Shown here: in pieces, positions 42,921 to 51,913 of the stretch
How positions within the stretch are numbered: the first letter of the stretch is position 1
Layout of the letters: each line of letters starts with the position of its first letter
Assembly (NCBI RefSeq): GCF_008329605.1
Contig: NZ_NPKO01000011.1
Span: forward strand, 186,001-250,000
Source of the DNA: Mycolicibacterium sp. P9-64
GTDB taxonomy: Bacteria > Actinomycetota > Actinomycetes > Mycobacteriales > Mycobacteriaceae
Direction of reading: 5' to 3'
DNA: 64,000 nucleotides
Notes under the pieces: generated by a model
Told to the model about the DNA's origin: nothing
Databases searched by the model: none
What the model saw: only the letters and a program-made list of their open reading frames with translations
Position numbers and translations under genes: made by a program

Positions 42921-43745
42921 TCACAGGGGGTGGGCGACGGCTTTGGCTTGCTCGAAGACGTCGTCGAGCATCGCCGGGGTGAGCCTGCCGGTGAAGGTGT
43001 TCTGCTGGCTGGGGTGATAGCACCCGATGAGCTGGACGCCTCCCACCGTGGCGCGGGCCAGGTGCCCGAACTTGGGCTGCGGCACGGGCACCACACCCCC
43101 ACCGGCGCGGATCATGTCGAGCGCTGCCCGCCACGCGAACCCGCCGAGCACGACGATCACCCGCACGTCGGGGCCGATCAGCCGCCACTCGGCGTCGAGC
43201 CAGGGCGCGCAGTTGGACCGTTCCGCCGGAGTCGGCGCGTTGTCCGGTGGGGCACACCGCACTGCGGCCACGATGCGAGTGTCGTTGAGCGCCAACCCGT
43301 CTGCGGCATCCACGCTGAGCGGTGAGGTCGCCAGCCCGGCCCTGTGCAACGCGGCGAACAAGAAGTCACCGGAGCGGTCGCCGGTGAACACTCGGCCCGT
43401 ACGGTTCGCGCCGTGCGCGGCAGGCGCAAGACCGAGCACGAGTATGGACGGATGTTCCGCGCCAAAGCCTGCGATGGGCCTGCCCCAGTAGGGCTCGGCG
43501 GCGAAGGAACGGCGCTTCTCGACGGCGACGCGCTCGCGCCAGTCGACCAACCGCGGGCAAGCCCGGCACACGCTGATCTCCGCATCCAGATCCCCTAGCG
43601 CCTTGGTGCGCTTGGCCACCGACCGGACCTTGGCCGCCGTCGTCGCAACCACGGTGTCCGGCGATGCCGGGTCGCCAGGCCAACCCGACCCTGCGGGCAC
43701 CGGCGAGTCGAAGAGCTCGCCCGTGCGGGGATGCGGCAGCGTCAC
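42921..43745 (-). CDS. udgB: Family 5 uracil-DNA glycosylase UdgB
   Basis: 274 residues from the GTG at 43743-43745; a GTG five codons upstream is an equal alternative. The active-site motif LGLAPAAHGANRTGRVFTGD is diagnostic of family 5 (UdgB), which has no Asp/Asn in the usual place. Four Cys for a 4Fe-4S cluster are seen (CRACPRLVDW and RCAPPDN...SNCAPW), and GCYHPSQQNTFTG is the late motif. It removes uracil, hypoxanthine and related lesions. Counterpart of Rv1259. Confidence 0.9.
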   Translation of the reverse strand: MTLPHPRTGELFDSPVPAGSGWPGDPASPDTVVATTAAKVRSVAKRTKALGDLDAEISVCRACPRLVDWRERVAVEKRRSFAAEPYWGRPIAGFGAEHPSILVLGLAPAAHGANRTGRVFTGDRSGDFLFAALHRAGLATSPLSVDAADGLALNDTRIVAAVRCAPPDNAPTPAERSNCAPWLDAEWRLIGPDVRVIVVLGGFAWRAALDMIRAGGGVVPVPQPKFGHLARATVGGVQLIGCYHPSQQNTFTGRLTPAMLDDVFEQAKAVAHPL

Positions 43746-43819
43746 CCCATCACTGTGCACGCCCGGAAAATTCGTCGCGGCCTCGGCATGCCCGCTGTTA
43801 GATTCAGCCCCGATAACCC

Positions 43820-45055
43820 ATGACTCACACCAAGCGCGGTCCGGCGTATCTCGTCTTGTTCGCCGCGCTGATGGCGGGCGCGGGCAACGGCATCTCGATG
43901 ATCGCCTTCCCCTGGCTGGTGCTGCAGCGCAACGGATCCGCGCTCGACGCATCGGTGGTCGCCTTGGCAGGAACCCTGCCCCTGCTGGTGGCCACCCTGA
44001 TCGCGGGTGCTGCGGTCGACTACCTCGGCCGGCGGCGGGTATCGATGATCTCCGACGCGTTGTCCGCGTTGTCCGTGGCCGCGGTGCCCGTCATCGCCCT
44101 TACCTTCGGGGTCGACGCGGTCAACGTCGCCGTGCTGGCCGCCCTCGCCGCCCTCGGCGCCTTCTTCGATCCTGCCGGGATGACGGCACGCGAGACGATG
44201 TTGCCCGAGGCGGCCAAGCGGGCCGACTGGACGCTTGACCATGCGAACAGCGTGTACGAGGCGACGTTCAACCTGTCCTACATCGTGGGTCCTGGTATCG
44301 GCGGCCTGCTGATCACCACCCTCGGCGGCATCAACACCATGTGGGTGACCGCGGGAACCTTCGTGCTCTCCATCGCCGCCATCGCCGTGCTGCGCCTCGA
44401 GGGCGCGGGCAAGCCGGACCGAGACGCCCTGCCCGACGGCGTGTGGTCGGGGGTGATCGAGGGACTGTCGTTCGTGTGGAACCTGAAGGTGTTGCGCACG
44501 CTGGCGTTGATCGACCTGGCCATGACGGGGCTGTACATGCCGATGGAATCGGTCTTGTTCCCCAAGTACTTCACCGATCGCAACGAGCCCGCACAGCTGG
44601 GCTGGGTGTTGATGGCGCTGTCGGTGGGCGGCCTGGTGGGCGCACTGGGGTACGCGGTGACGTCGAGATACGTCAAGCGGCGCACCACGATGTTGATCGC
44701 CGTGCTGACGCTGGGCGTCGCGATGACGATCATCGCCTTCCTTCCACCGCTGCCGGTGATCCTGGCGTTGAGCGCAGTCGTCGGCTTCGCCTACGGCCCG
44801 ACGTCGCCGATCTACAACTACGTCATGCAGACCCGCGCGCCCGCGCACCTGCGTGGCCGAGTGGTCGGGGTGATGGGCTCGCTGACCTACGCCGCGGGCC
44901 CGCTCGGCCTGATCCTCGCCGGTCCGCTGGCGGACGCGGCGGGGCTCAAGACGACGTTCCTCGCACTGTCGTTGCCAATGCTGGTGATGGGCCTGATCGC
45001 GGTGGGTCTGCCCTCGCTGCGCGACCTCGACCGCCCGGTGGAGCAAGAAGGGTGA
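43820..45055 (+). CDS. MFS transporter, Tap-like multidrug exporter (Rv1258c-type)
   Basis: 411 residues with 12 predicted membrane helices. The loop 2/3 motif AAVDYLGRRRVSMISDAL and antiporter-type FDPAGMTARETMLPEAAKRA near residue 115 place it with the Tap/enterobactin-exporter branch of MFS. In M. tuberculosis the Tap efflux pump, encoded by Rv1258c, contributes to tetracycline and aminoglycoside tolerance. It is adjacent to udgB, as there. WhiB7 control is known for Tap, but I did not find a clear WhiB7 promoter in the 74-bp upstream region. Confidence 0.85.
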   Translation: MTHTKRGPAYLVLFAALMAGAGNGISMIAFPWLVLQRNGSALDASVVALAGTLPLLVATLIAGAAVDYLGRRRVSMISDALSALSVAAVPVIALTFGVDAVNVAVLAALAALGAFFDPAGMTARETMLPEAAKRADWTLDHANSVYEATFNLSYIVGPGIGGLLITTLGGINTMWVTAGTFVLSIAAIAVLRLEGAGKPDRDALPDGVWSGVIEGLSFVWNLKVLRTLALIDLAMTGLYMPMESVLFPKYFTDRNEPAQLGWVLMALSVGGLVGALGYAVTSRYVKRRTTMLIAVLTLGVAMTIIAFLPPLPVILALSAVVGFAYGPTSPIYNYVMQTRAPAHLRGRVVGVMGSLTYAAGPLGLILAGPLADAAGLKTTFLALSLPMLVMGLIAVGLPSLRDLDRPVEQEG

Positions 45056-45329
45056 CGACCTCGCCGCGAACCCCGTCGCGGCGACCTTCTACTGGCCGCA
45101 GCTCGTCCGTCAGGTGCGCGTGCGGGGCGCCCTAGTGGCCGATCCACCCGCGGTCGCGTCGGCCGACTTCCTTGCCAGATCGGCGGGTGCCGGCGCCTTG
45201 GTGTTGTTGCGCAAGCAGAGCGAGCCGTTCTCCGACGACGACGATCTGGACCGTGCACTGGCTGGACCCCGCGCCGAACGCGACGCCGACCCCGGGCTGG
45301 TCCAAGAGCCTGCTCTGGCCCTGATCAAG
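45054..45329 (+). pseudogene. Remnant of a pyridoxamine 5'-phosphate oxidase-type gene
   Basis: The frame starting at 45054 reads DDLAANPVAATFYWPQLVRQ then VRVRGALVADPPAV and LVLLRKQSEPFSDDDDLDRA, which is the middle and C-terminal part of a PNPOx/PdxH-like flavoprotein (the FYWPQL-RQVRVRG block is characteristic). The first part of the protein is missing, the sequence starts inside the stop of the MFS gene, there is no start codon or ribosome binding site, and similarity ends at about 45325. It is therefore a truncated relic. It happens to be in frame with the lactate permease downstream but is not part of it. Confidence 0.6.
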
Positions 45330-45410
45330 CCTGAGACACCGCGTTTTCGAAGGGCCACAATTCGGGTAACCACACGCAAACGTGTCCTACGTCACAATCG
45401 AGGTCAGCCC

Positions 45411-47051
45411 GTGTACCAGCAAGTTCTTGATCCGATGGCCAACTCTCTCGGCTGGAGCGCCGCGGTTGCCGCAGTGCCACTGCTCTTGCTGTTCGTCTTG
45501 CTCGGTGCGCTGAAGATGACCGCATGGGTGGCATCGCTGATATCGCTCGCCGTGAGCATCGTGATCGCCGTCGTGATCTACGGGATGCCCATCGGGCAGA
45601 CTCTGCTGGCCGGGTCCGAGGGTGCCGCATTCGGCTTCTTCCCAATCCTGTGGATTGTCATCAACGCAATCTGGGTCTACCAGATGACTGTCGAGACAGG
45701 GCATTTCGACGTACTACGCCGGTCGTTCAGCCAGGTGAGCGATGACCAACGGATCCAGGCCATCCTCATCGCGTTCTCGTTCGGCGCGCTGATGGAGGCG
45801 CTCGCCGGCTTCGGCACCCCGGTTGCGGTGACGTCGGTGATGCTGATGGCGCTCGGCTTCCGACCGCTGAAGGCGGCCGCGCTAGCGCTGGTCGCCAACA
45901 CCGCGCCCGTCGCATTCGGCGCCATGGCCACGCCCATCATCACGCTGGGCAAGGTCACCGAGCTGTCCCCTGACACGCTCGGGGCGATGGTCGGTCGCCA
46001 GACGCCGCTGCTTGCGCTGCTCGTGCCGTTGGCACTGGTTGTGATCGTCGACGGCCGTCGCGGCATCCGCGAGACCTGGCCCGCCGCCGTGGTCTGCGGC
46101 GTGGTGTTCGCGATCGCGCAGTACGCCACCTCGAACTTCGTGTCGGTGCCGCTGGCCGACGTCGTCGCGTCGTTGGTCTCCGCGGCGGCAGTGGTTGTTC
46201 TGGTCCGATACTGGCAGCCCCGCCATGCCTATTCCGAGCCCGTAACGGTCGGCGGCTCCTCGGACGGGGGAACGGGAGGCGCCGAACTCGACGCGGATGA
46301 CGTTCGAGACTCCCGTGCAGAGGTGGCCAGGGCATACGCACCCTACGGAATCATCATCGGGGTCTTCGTGATCTGCCAGATCCCCGCAGTGAAGAAGCTG
46401 CTCGACACGGCGACGTTCGCCGGGAATTGGCCCGGCCTTCAGGTCATCGACGCCAACGGCGACCCGTCCACCCTGACCAAGTTCACCCTGAATCTGCTCA
46501 CCACTCCGGGCACGCAGATGCTCGTCGCGGGCGTCCTCACGATGATCGCGTTGCGGTTGTCGGTGCCGCGTGCACTCAAGGCGTACGGGACGACGCTGCA
46601 TCAACTCCGCTGGGCGATTCTGACCGTGATGGCAGTGCTTGCATTGGCTTTCGTGATGAACCTGTCCGGCCAGACGATCACCCTCGGCACCTGGATGGCC
46701 GCCGCCGGCGGTGCGTTCGCGGTGCTTTCGCCGATCCTCGGCTGGCTCGGCGTCGCGGTCACGGGCTCAGACACCTCATCCAATTCGTTGTTCGGCGCGC
46801 TGCAGGTTGCCGCCGCGAACCAGGCCGGTTTGTCGGACGTCCTGATGGCCGCATCCAACAGTTCCGGCGGCGTGCTCGGCAAGATGATCTCGCCGCAGAA
46901 CCTCGCCATTGCGGCAGCGGCCGTCGGCCTGGACGGCAAGGAGGGCGACATCTTTCGCCGCGTCATCCTGTGGAGCCTGGGGTTCCTCGTCCTGCTGTGC
47001 ATCCTGTCAGGACTGCAGTCCTCGCCCGTGCTGTCGTGGATGGTGCCGTGA
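45411..47051 (+). CDS. lldP: L-lactate permease family transporter
   Basis: 546 residues from the GTG at 45411 (GAGG seven bases upstream). Thirteen or so hydrophobic helices are spread along the protein. Family motifs include ALAGFGTPVAVTSVMLMALG, VANTAPVAFGAMATPI and, near the end, SDTSSNSLFGALQVAAANQAG and SPQNLAIAAAAVGL. It imports lactate or glycolate with protons. The next gene, 42 bp downstream, encodes a D-lactate/glycolate dehydrogenase, so the pair forms a lactate-utilisation unit. Confidence 0.9.
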   Translation: MYQQVLDPMANSLGWSAAVAAVPLLLLFVLLGALKMTAWVASLISLAVSIVIAVVIYGMPIGQTLLAGSEGAAFGFFPILWIVINAIWVYQMTVETGHFDVLRRSFSQVSDDQRIQAILIAFSFGALMEALAGFGTPVAVTSVMLMALGFRPLKAAALALVANTAPVAFGAMATPIITLGKVTELSPDTLGAMVGRQTPLLALLVPLALVVIVDGRRGIRETWPAAVVCGVVFAIAQYATSNFVSVPLADVVASLVSAAAVVVLVRYWQPRHAYSEPVTVGGSSDGGTGGAELDADDVRDSRAEVARAYAPYGIIIGVFVICQIPAVKKLLDTATFAGNWPGLQVIDANGDPSTLTKFTLNLLTTPGTQMLVAGVLTMIALRLSVPRALKAYGTTLHQLRWAILTVMAVLALAFVMNLSGQTITLGTWMAAAGGAFAVLSPILGWLGVAVTGSDTSSNSLFGALQVAAANQAGLSDVLMAASNSSGGVLGKMISPQNLAIAAAAVGLDGKEGDIFRRVILWSLGFLVLLCILSGLQSSPVLSWMVP

Positions 47052-47093
47052 CGGTTTGGGTTGCAGCGGTGATCGACCTCGTAGCATCAATGC

Positions 47094-48461
47094 GTGGTTG
47101 CAGACATGCTGGCTGAGCTCATCGCCGAACTGCCCGACGGCACTGTCGTCACCGATCCCGACATCGTCGCGTCGTATCGGCAGGACCGCGCCGCCGACCC
47201 GAACGCGGGTACCGCGATCGCCGTGGTCAGACCGCGTCGCACCGAGGAGGTGCAGGCCGTGCTGCGGTGGGCAACCACACACGGGGTGCCGGTGGTTCCG
47301 CGCGGCGCGGGTACCGGTCTCTCGGGAGGCGCCACCGCGCTGGACGGCGGCATCGTGCTGTCCACCGAGCGGATGCGCGACATCACCGTCGACCCCGTGA
47401 CCCGCACGGCCGTCACGCAGCCCGGTCTGTTCAACGCCGAGGTGAAGAAGGCCGTCGCCGAGTACGGGCTGTGGTACCCGCCCGACCCGTCGTCATACGA
47501 GATCTGCAGCATCGGCGGCAACATCGCGACCAACGCCGGCGGCCTGTGCTGCGTGAAGTACGGCGTCACGACCGACTACGTGCTCGGCATGCAGGTCGTC
47601 CTCGCCGACGGCACGGCGGTGCGCCTCGGCGGTCCACGGCTGAAAGACGTTGCGGGACTAAGCCTGACCAAGCTGTTCGTCGGCAGCGAGGGCACCCTCG
47701 GCGTGATCACCGAGGTGACGTTGCGGCTGCTACCGCCACAGCACCGGGGCTGCACCGTGGTGGCGTCGTTCGACTCGGTGGCGGCCGCCGCCAACGCCGT
47801 AGTCACGATCACCGGCAAGATCCGGCCTTCGATGCTGGAGTTCATGGACTCGGTCGCGATCAACGCCGTCGAGGACAAGCTGAAGATGGGCCTCGACCGC
47901 AAGGCCGCAGCGATGATGGTCGCCGCGTCCGACGACCGTGGGCCCGCAGGCGTCGAGGACACCGAGTACATGGCGCGGGTGTTCACCGAACACGGTGCGA
48001 CGGAGGTGTACTCCACCGACGATCCCGACGAAGGCGAGGCCTTCGTGGCGGCGCGGCGGTTCGCCATCCCGGCGGTCGAGGCCAAGGGCTCACTGCTCCT
48101 CGAGGACGTCGGAGTGCCGTTGCCCGCGTTGGCCGACCTGGTGTCGGGAGTGGAGAAGATCGCGTCGCGGCATCGACTGATGATCTCGGTGATCGCGCAC
48201 GCAGGCGACGGCAACACCCACCCGCTGATCGTGTTCGACCCCGCGGACCGCGACGAGGCCGAGCGCGCTCAGCTGGCGTTCGGCGAGGTGATGGACTTGG
48301 CCGTCGGACTCGGTGGCACCATCACCGGCGAGCACGGCGTCGGCAGGCTCAAAAGGCCTTGGCTCGCCGGTTATCTAGGGCCCGAGGCGATGGAGCTGAA
48401 TCGCCGGATCAAACACGCATTGGACCCGGACAACATCCTCAACCCCGGCGCGGCGATCTAG
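47094..48461 (+). CDS. FAD-linked D-lactate/glycolate dehydrogenase (GlcD-like; Rv1257c-type)
   Basis: 455 residues from the GTG at 47094 (an ATG 12 bases on is possible). The FAD-binding PCMH domain shows VPVVPRGAGTGLSGGATALD and PPDPSSYEICSIGGNIATNA; the C-terminal FAD-linked oxidase domain contains VIAHAGDGNTHPLIV and TITGEHGVGRLKRPW. It oxidises D-2-hydroxyacids and passes electrons to the respiratory chain. It follows lldP closely. The same gene occurs next to cyp130 and the Tap exporter in M. tuberculosis. Confidence 0.85.
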   Translation: MVADMLAELIAELPDGTVVTDPDIVASYRQDRAADPNAGTAIAVVRPRRTEEVQAVLRWATTHGVPVVPRGAGTGLSGGATALDGGIVLSTERMRDITVDPVTRTAVTQPGLFNAEVKKAVAEYGLWYPPDPSSYEICSIGGNIATNAGGLCCVKYGVTTDYVLGMQVVLADGTAVRLGGPRLKDVAGLSLTKLFVGSEGTLGVITEVTLRLLPPQHRGCTVVASFDSVAAAANAVVTITGKIRPSMLEFMDSVAINAVEDKLKMGLDRKAAAMMVAASDDRGPAGVEDTEYMARVFTEHGATEVYSTDDPDEGEAFVAARRFAIPAVEAKGSLLLEDVGVPLPALADLVSGVEKIASRHRLMISVIAHAGDGNTHPLIVFDPADRDEAERAQLAFGEVMDLAVGLGGTITGEHGVGRLKRPWLAGYLGPEAMELNRRIKHALDPDNILNPGAAI

Positions 48462-48473
48462 CCAAGTCACGAA

Positions 48474-48504
48474 CACGTCCTCCCCGTGCCGCGGGGAGGA
48501 CGTG
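48474..48504. terminator. Bidirectional terminator hairpin
   Basis: Thirteen-base perfect stem CACGTCCTCCCCG with a five-base loop (TGCCG), 12 bp after the dehydrogenase stop and 11 bp before the convergent small-protein stop. It has no clear U tract, as is usual for mycobacterial intrinsic terminators. Confidence 0.8.
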
Positions 48505-48515
48505 CTGGCGCCAGG

Positions 48516-48761
48516 TCAGTTCATGTGTCCTGGGCCGTGATGTCCCTGCCAGCCGGGGACCTGCGTGGGCGCAGGCGTGGCGTAGTAGTCGGGGTAGTAC
48601 TGGTAGCCCGGGCCGACCGGAGCGGGCGCGGTGGTGGTGACCGGGGCGGCGGGGTCGGCGTGGACCATCCCTGCCAGACCGACCGCCGCAGCACCGATGA
48701 AGCCTCCGGCCAGTACGGCTAGCACGCAATAGTGCCTGAACTTGCGGGTGTCGCTGATCAT
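48516..48761 (-). CDS. Small secreted Pro/Tyr-rich protein
   Basis: 81 residues from the ATG at 48759-48761 (AGGA eight bases upstream). A signal peptide (MISDTRKFRHYCVLAVLAGG, then FIGAAAVGLAGMVHADP) is probably cleaved after VHA, leaving about 47 residues rich in Pro, Ala, Tyr and His (PGYQYYPDYYATPAP, WQGHHGPGH). No domain is recognised. It is downstream of mmpL in the same direction, with a 227-bp gap that should hold its own promoter. Confidence 0.7.
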   Translation of the reverse strand: MISDTRKFRHYCVLAVLAGGFIGAAAVGLAGMVHADPAAPVTTTAPAPVGPGYQYYPDYYATPAPTQVPGWQGHHGPGHMN

Positions 48762-48916
48762 TTCATCAATCCTTTTGTGTGAGTGGTGTTCTCGATTGAC
48801 CACCGGAGTTCTTCCGGCGATGAAATGACCATGCCTTGGTTTGGGCGCGCTGTATGTCGGGCGTCTGGTGGATGAGGGGGATGAAAGTCGTGTCCCCCGA
48901 TCGGCGGACACCACGC

Positions 48917-48982
48917 CCCGCGAGCGTGCGCAAAGTGGTGATTTTCTGCCGCGTGTTGCCCGCAGACTCGCGCGCTCGCGGG
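48917..48982. repeat. Intergenic inverted repeat between mmpL and the small secreted protein gene
   Basis: Arms CCCGCGAGCG (48917-48926) and CGCTCGCGGG (48973-48982) are exact complements, separated by 46 bases. It sits directly after the mmpL stop on that strand. It may end mmpL transcription, or be one copy of a mycobacterial intergenic element that begins GCGAGCGTGCG. Confidence 0.5.
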
Positions 48983-48988
48983 AGGGGG

Positions 48989-51913
48989 TTAGGTCGTTGC
49001 GCCGTCCGCTGATTCGACTGCGCTCACCTTCGGCCACGGCTGCGGCACTGGCCGTGGACGCACGCGCTGCGGCCACCAGAACCAGCGTCCGAGCAGGGCC
49101 GCCAGCGACGGTGTCATGAGCGACCGCACGACCAGCGTGTCGAAGAGCAGCCCGAGACCGATGGTGGTGCCGACCTGACCGATGACGATCAGTTTGCTGA
49201 CCGCCATGGACGCCATCGTGAAGGCGAACACCAACCCCGCAGTGGTGACCACGGATCCGGTACCTGCCATCGCTCTGATCATGCCGGTGTGCAACCCGGC
49301 GTGGATCTCCTCCTTCATGCGGGAGACCAGAAGCAGGTTGTAGTCGGCGCCGACTGCGAGCAGCACGATGACCGACATCGGCAACACCATCCAGTGCAGT
49401 GGTAGCCCGATCACGTGCTGCCAGAGCAGCACCGAAAGGCCAAACGAGGCACCCAAACTCAGCACCACGGTGCCAACGATCACCGCTGCGGCTGCGATGG
49501 CACGGGTCAGCACCACCATGATCAGGAAGATCAGGATCAGCGCGGCGACGGCCGCGATCAGCAAGTCGTAGTCCGCGCCCTGTTGCATGTCCTTGTACAT
49601 GGCCGCGCTGCCACCGACGTAGACCGTCGACCCCTCCAGCGGCGTGCCCTTGATGGCGTCGGCGGCGGCGATCCTGATCGGCTCGATGTGCGAGGTACCC
49701 TCCTCGCTCAACGGGTCGCCCTGGTGGAAGACGGTGAACCGCACGGCATGACCGTCGGGCGAGAGGAACAGCTTGATGCCGCGCTTGAAGTCGGCCGTCT
49801 CGAATGCCTCAGGCGGCAGGTAGAACGTGTCATCGTTCCTGGCGGCATCGAAGGCCTGACCCATTGCGGTGGAGTCGTTTTGGGTGGCCATGTTCTGGTC
49901 CTGCTGCGCCTTCTGCGCCTGATACTGGTTGAGCATGATCTGCTTCTGATTCTTCATCGACTGGATCATCGATGGCATCAGTGCAGCCAGCTGCGGCGTC
50001 AGGTCGGCAAGGCGCTCGAGGTCCGGCACCAGGTCCTCGAAGTCATCCGACATGGTGCTGATGCCGTCGAGGGCGTCGAAGATCGACCGCACCGACCAGC
50101 ACACCGGGATGTCGAAGCAGTGCGGCTCCCAATAGAAGTAGTTGCGCATCGGCCGGAAGAAGTCGTCGAAGTTCGCGAGGTCGTCACGCGTCTCCTGCAG
50201 GTGTCCCGACGTCGTCTTCATCTTGTCGGCCATTCGCCGCGTGACGTCGGCCATCTGCAGAGTGATGCTCTGCATCTTCTCCATCGAGTCGATGGTCGCC
50301 TGCATCTCGTCGGCCTGCTTCAGCGTATTGGCGAGCACGGTCTGTTGATAGTCGTTGTTCATCAGCTGACCCGTGCCGCCAGCGCCAACGGTGTAGGCAA
50401 GCGAGGCATGTTTGATCGGCTTGCCGTCGGGACGGGTGATCGTCTGCACCTGAGCAATCCCATGCACCCGGACCATCGCCTTGGCGATCTTGTCGATGAT
50501 CAAGAAGTCGGCGGGATTCCGCAGATCGTGATCGGCCTCGACCATCACCAGCTCGGGGTTCATCTTGGCGTCGGAGAAGTGCCGATCAGCCGCCGCCATA
50601 CCAACATTCGCCGGTACGTCGTTGGGCAGGAAGATACGGTCGTTGTAGGTGGTGTGATAGCCGGGCAGGGTCAGCAGACCGACGAGGGCCAACACCAGGG
50701 CCATCACCAAGACCGCGCCAGGCCAGCGAACGGTGGCCGCGCCGACGCGCCGCCATCCCCGGGACCGGTTCATCCGCTTGGGTTCCAGCACCTTGCCGAA
50801 CCGCGTGACCAGCGAAATCATCGCTGGGCCAAGGGTGAGTGCGGCGGCAACCACGATCGTCATGCCGATCGACAGGGGTATGCCCATCGTCTGGAAGTAC
50901 GGCAACCGGGTGAAGTGCAGGCACAGCGTCGCCCCGGCGATGGTGAGACCGGAGGCCAGCACGACGTGGGCGGTGCCCTGGAACATCGTGTAGTAGGCCG
51001 ACTCTCGGTCCTCGCCCGATCTTCGCGCTTCCTGGTAACGCCCAATCAGGAAGATCGCGTAGTCGGTAGCGGCCGCGATCGCCAGCGTCACCACCATGTT
51101 GGTCGAGAACGTCGTCAGCCCGAAGACGTCGTGATAGCCGAGGAAGGCGACGATGCCGCGGGCCGAGAGCAAGCCGACCACCACCATGGACATGGTGATC
51201 AACACCGTCACCACGGATCGGTAGACGAGCAGCAGCATGATGATGATCACGGCGAAGGTCAGACCCTCGATCATCTTCATGCTCTCGTCGCCGACCACGT
51301 TCTGATCGGTGGTCGTCGCCGCTGGGCCCGTCACGTAAGCCGTCACGCCGACAGGCGCTTTCGTGTCCGCGACGATGTCGCGAACCGCTTGCACAGAATC
51401 GTTGGCCAGGGTTTCGCCTTGGTCGCCGGCGATGTACACCTGCACGTACGAGGCCTTGCCGTCGATGCTTTGCGCACCGGCCGCGGTCAAGGTGTCGCCC
51501 CAGAAGTCCTGGACGTGCTGGATGTGGGTGGTGTCTGCGCGCAGTTTGCGGACCATCTCGTCGTAGAAGGCATGCGCGTCAGCGCCGAGGGGATCGTCGC
51601 CCTCGAGCACGATCATCACCGAACTGCTGGTGTTGTATTCGTGGAACACTTCGCCGACGCGTTTCGTCGCGATCAGTGCTGGTGCGTCGTTGGGGCTCAT
51701 CGACACCGCGCGCAGCTTGCCGACCACTTCGAGCTGCGGCACCGTGGTGTTGAGGATGGCGACGATGGCGATCCACACCAGGACGATCGGGAGCGCAAAG
51801 GTGCGCATGGCCCGAGCCAGCCGGGGACGGGCAGCGTGTCGCGCCGAAGGGAAGGCGTCGGTCGGGGCGTCGACCGTGCTGTCGGTCCCGCCCCCCAAAC
51901 CAGAAGCGCTCAT
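48989..51913 (-). CDS. MmpL family RND transporter
   Basis: 974 residues with 12 membrane helices in two sets, each followed by a large extracytoplasmic domain; the first of these carries a long helical hairpin (about 470-640). Proton-relay Asp-Tyr pairs are present in helix 4 (AAATDYAIFLIGRYQEARR) and helix 10 (VGADYNLLLVSRMKEE). This organisation is that of MmpL4/MmpL5-type exporters, which move siderophores, glycolipids or drugs together with MmpS. It overlaps mmpS by 4 bp. The divergent TetR gene at 52603 is the likely regulator. Confidence 0.9.
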   Translation of the reverse strand: MSASGLGGGTDSTVDAPTDAFPSARHAARPRLARAMRTFALPIVLVWIAIVAILNTTVPQLEVVGKLRAVSMSPNDAPALIATKRVGEVFHEYNTSSSVMIVLEGDDPLGADAHAFYDEMVRKLRADTTHIQHVQDFWGDTLTAAGAQSIDGKASYVQVYIAGDQGETLANDSVQAVRDIVADTKAPVGVTAYVTGPAATTTDQNVVGDESMKMIEGLTFAVIIIMLLLVYRSVVTVLITMSMVVVGLLSARGIVAFLGYHDVFGLTTFSTNMVVTLAIAAATDYAIFLIGRYQEARRSGEDRESAYYTMFQGTAHVVLASGLTIAGATLCLHFTRLPYFQTMGIPLSIGMTIVVAAALTLGPAMISLVTRFGKVLEPKRMNRSRGWRRVGAATVRWPGAVLVMALVLALVGLLTLPGYHTTYNDRIFLPNDVPANVGMAAADRHFSDAKMNPELVMVEADHDLRNPADFLIIDKIAKAMVRVHGIAQVQTITRPDGKPIKHASLAYTVGAGGTGQLMNNDYQQTVLANTLKQADEMQATIDSMEKMQSITLQMADVTRRMADKMKTTSGHLQETRDDLANFDDFFRPMRNYFYWEPHCFDIPVCWSVRSIFDALDGISTMSDDFEDLVPDLERLADLTPQLAALMPSMIQSMKNQKQIMLNQYQAQKAQQDQNMATQNDSTAMGQAFDAARNDDTFYLPPEAFETADFKRGIKLFLSPDGHAVRFTVFHQGDPLSEEGTSHIEPIRIAAADAIKGTPLEGSTVYVGGSAAMYKDMQQGADYDLLIAAVAALILIFLIMVVLTRAIAAAAVIVGTVVLSLGASFGLSVLLWQHVIGLPLHWMVLPMSVIVLLAVGADYNLLLVSRMKEEIHAGLHTGMIRAMAGTGSVVTTAGLVFAFTMASMAVSKLIVIGQVGTTIGLGLLFDTLVVRSLMTPSLAALLGRWFWWPQRVRPRPVPQPWPKVSAVESADGATT

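Noticed and set aside
45114..45410. N-terminal extension of the lactate permease
   Set aside because: The extension is the PNPOx-like relic, hydrophilic and unrelated to permeases. The GTG at 45411 has a ribosome binding site and precedes the first membrane helix.
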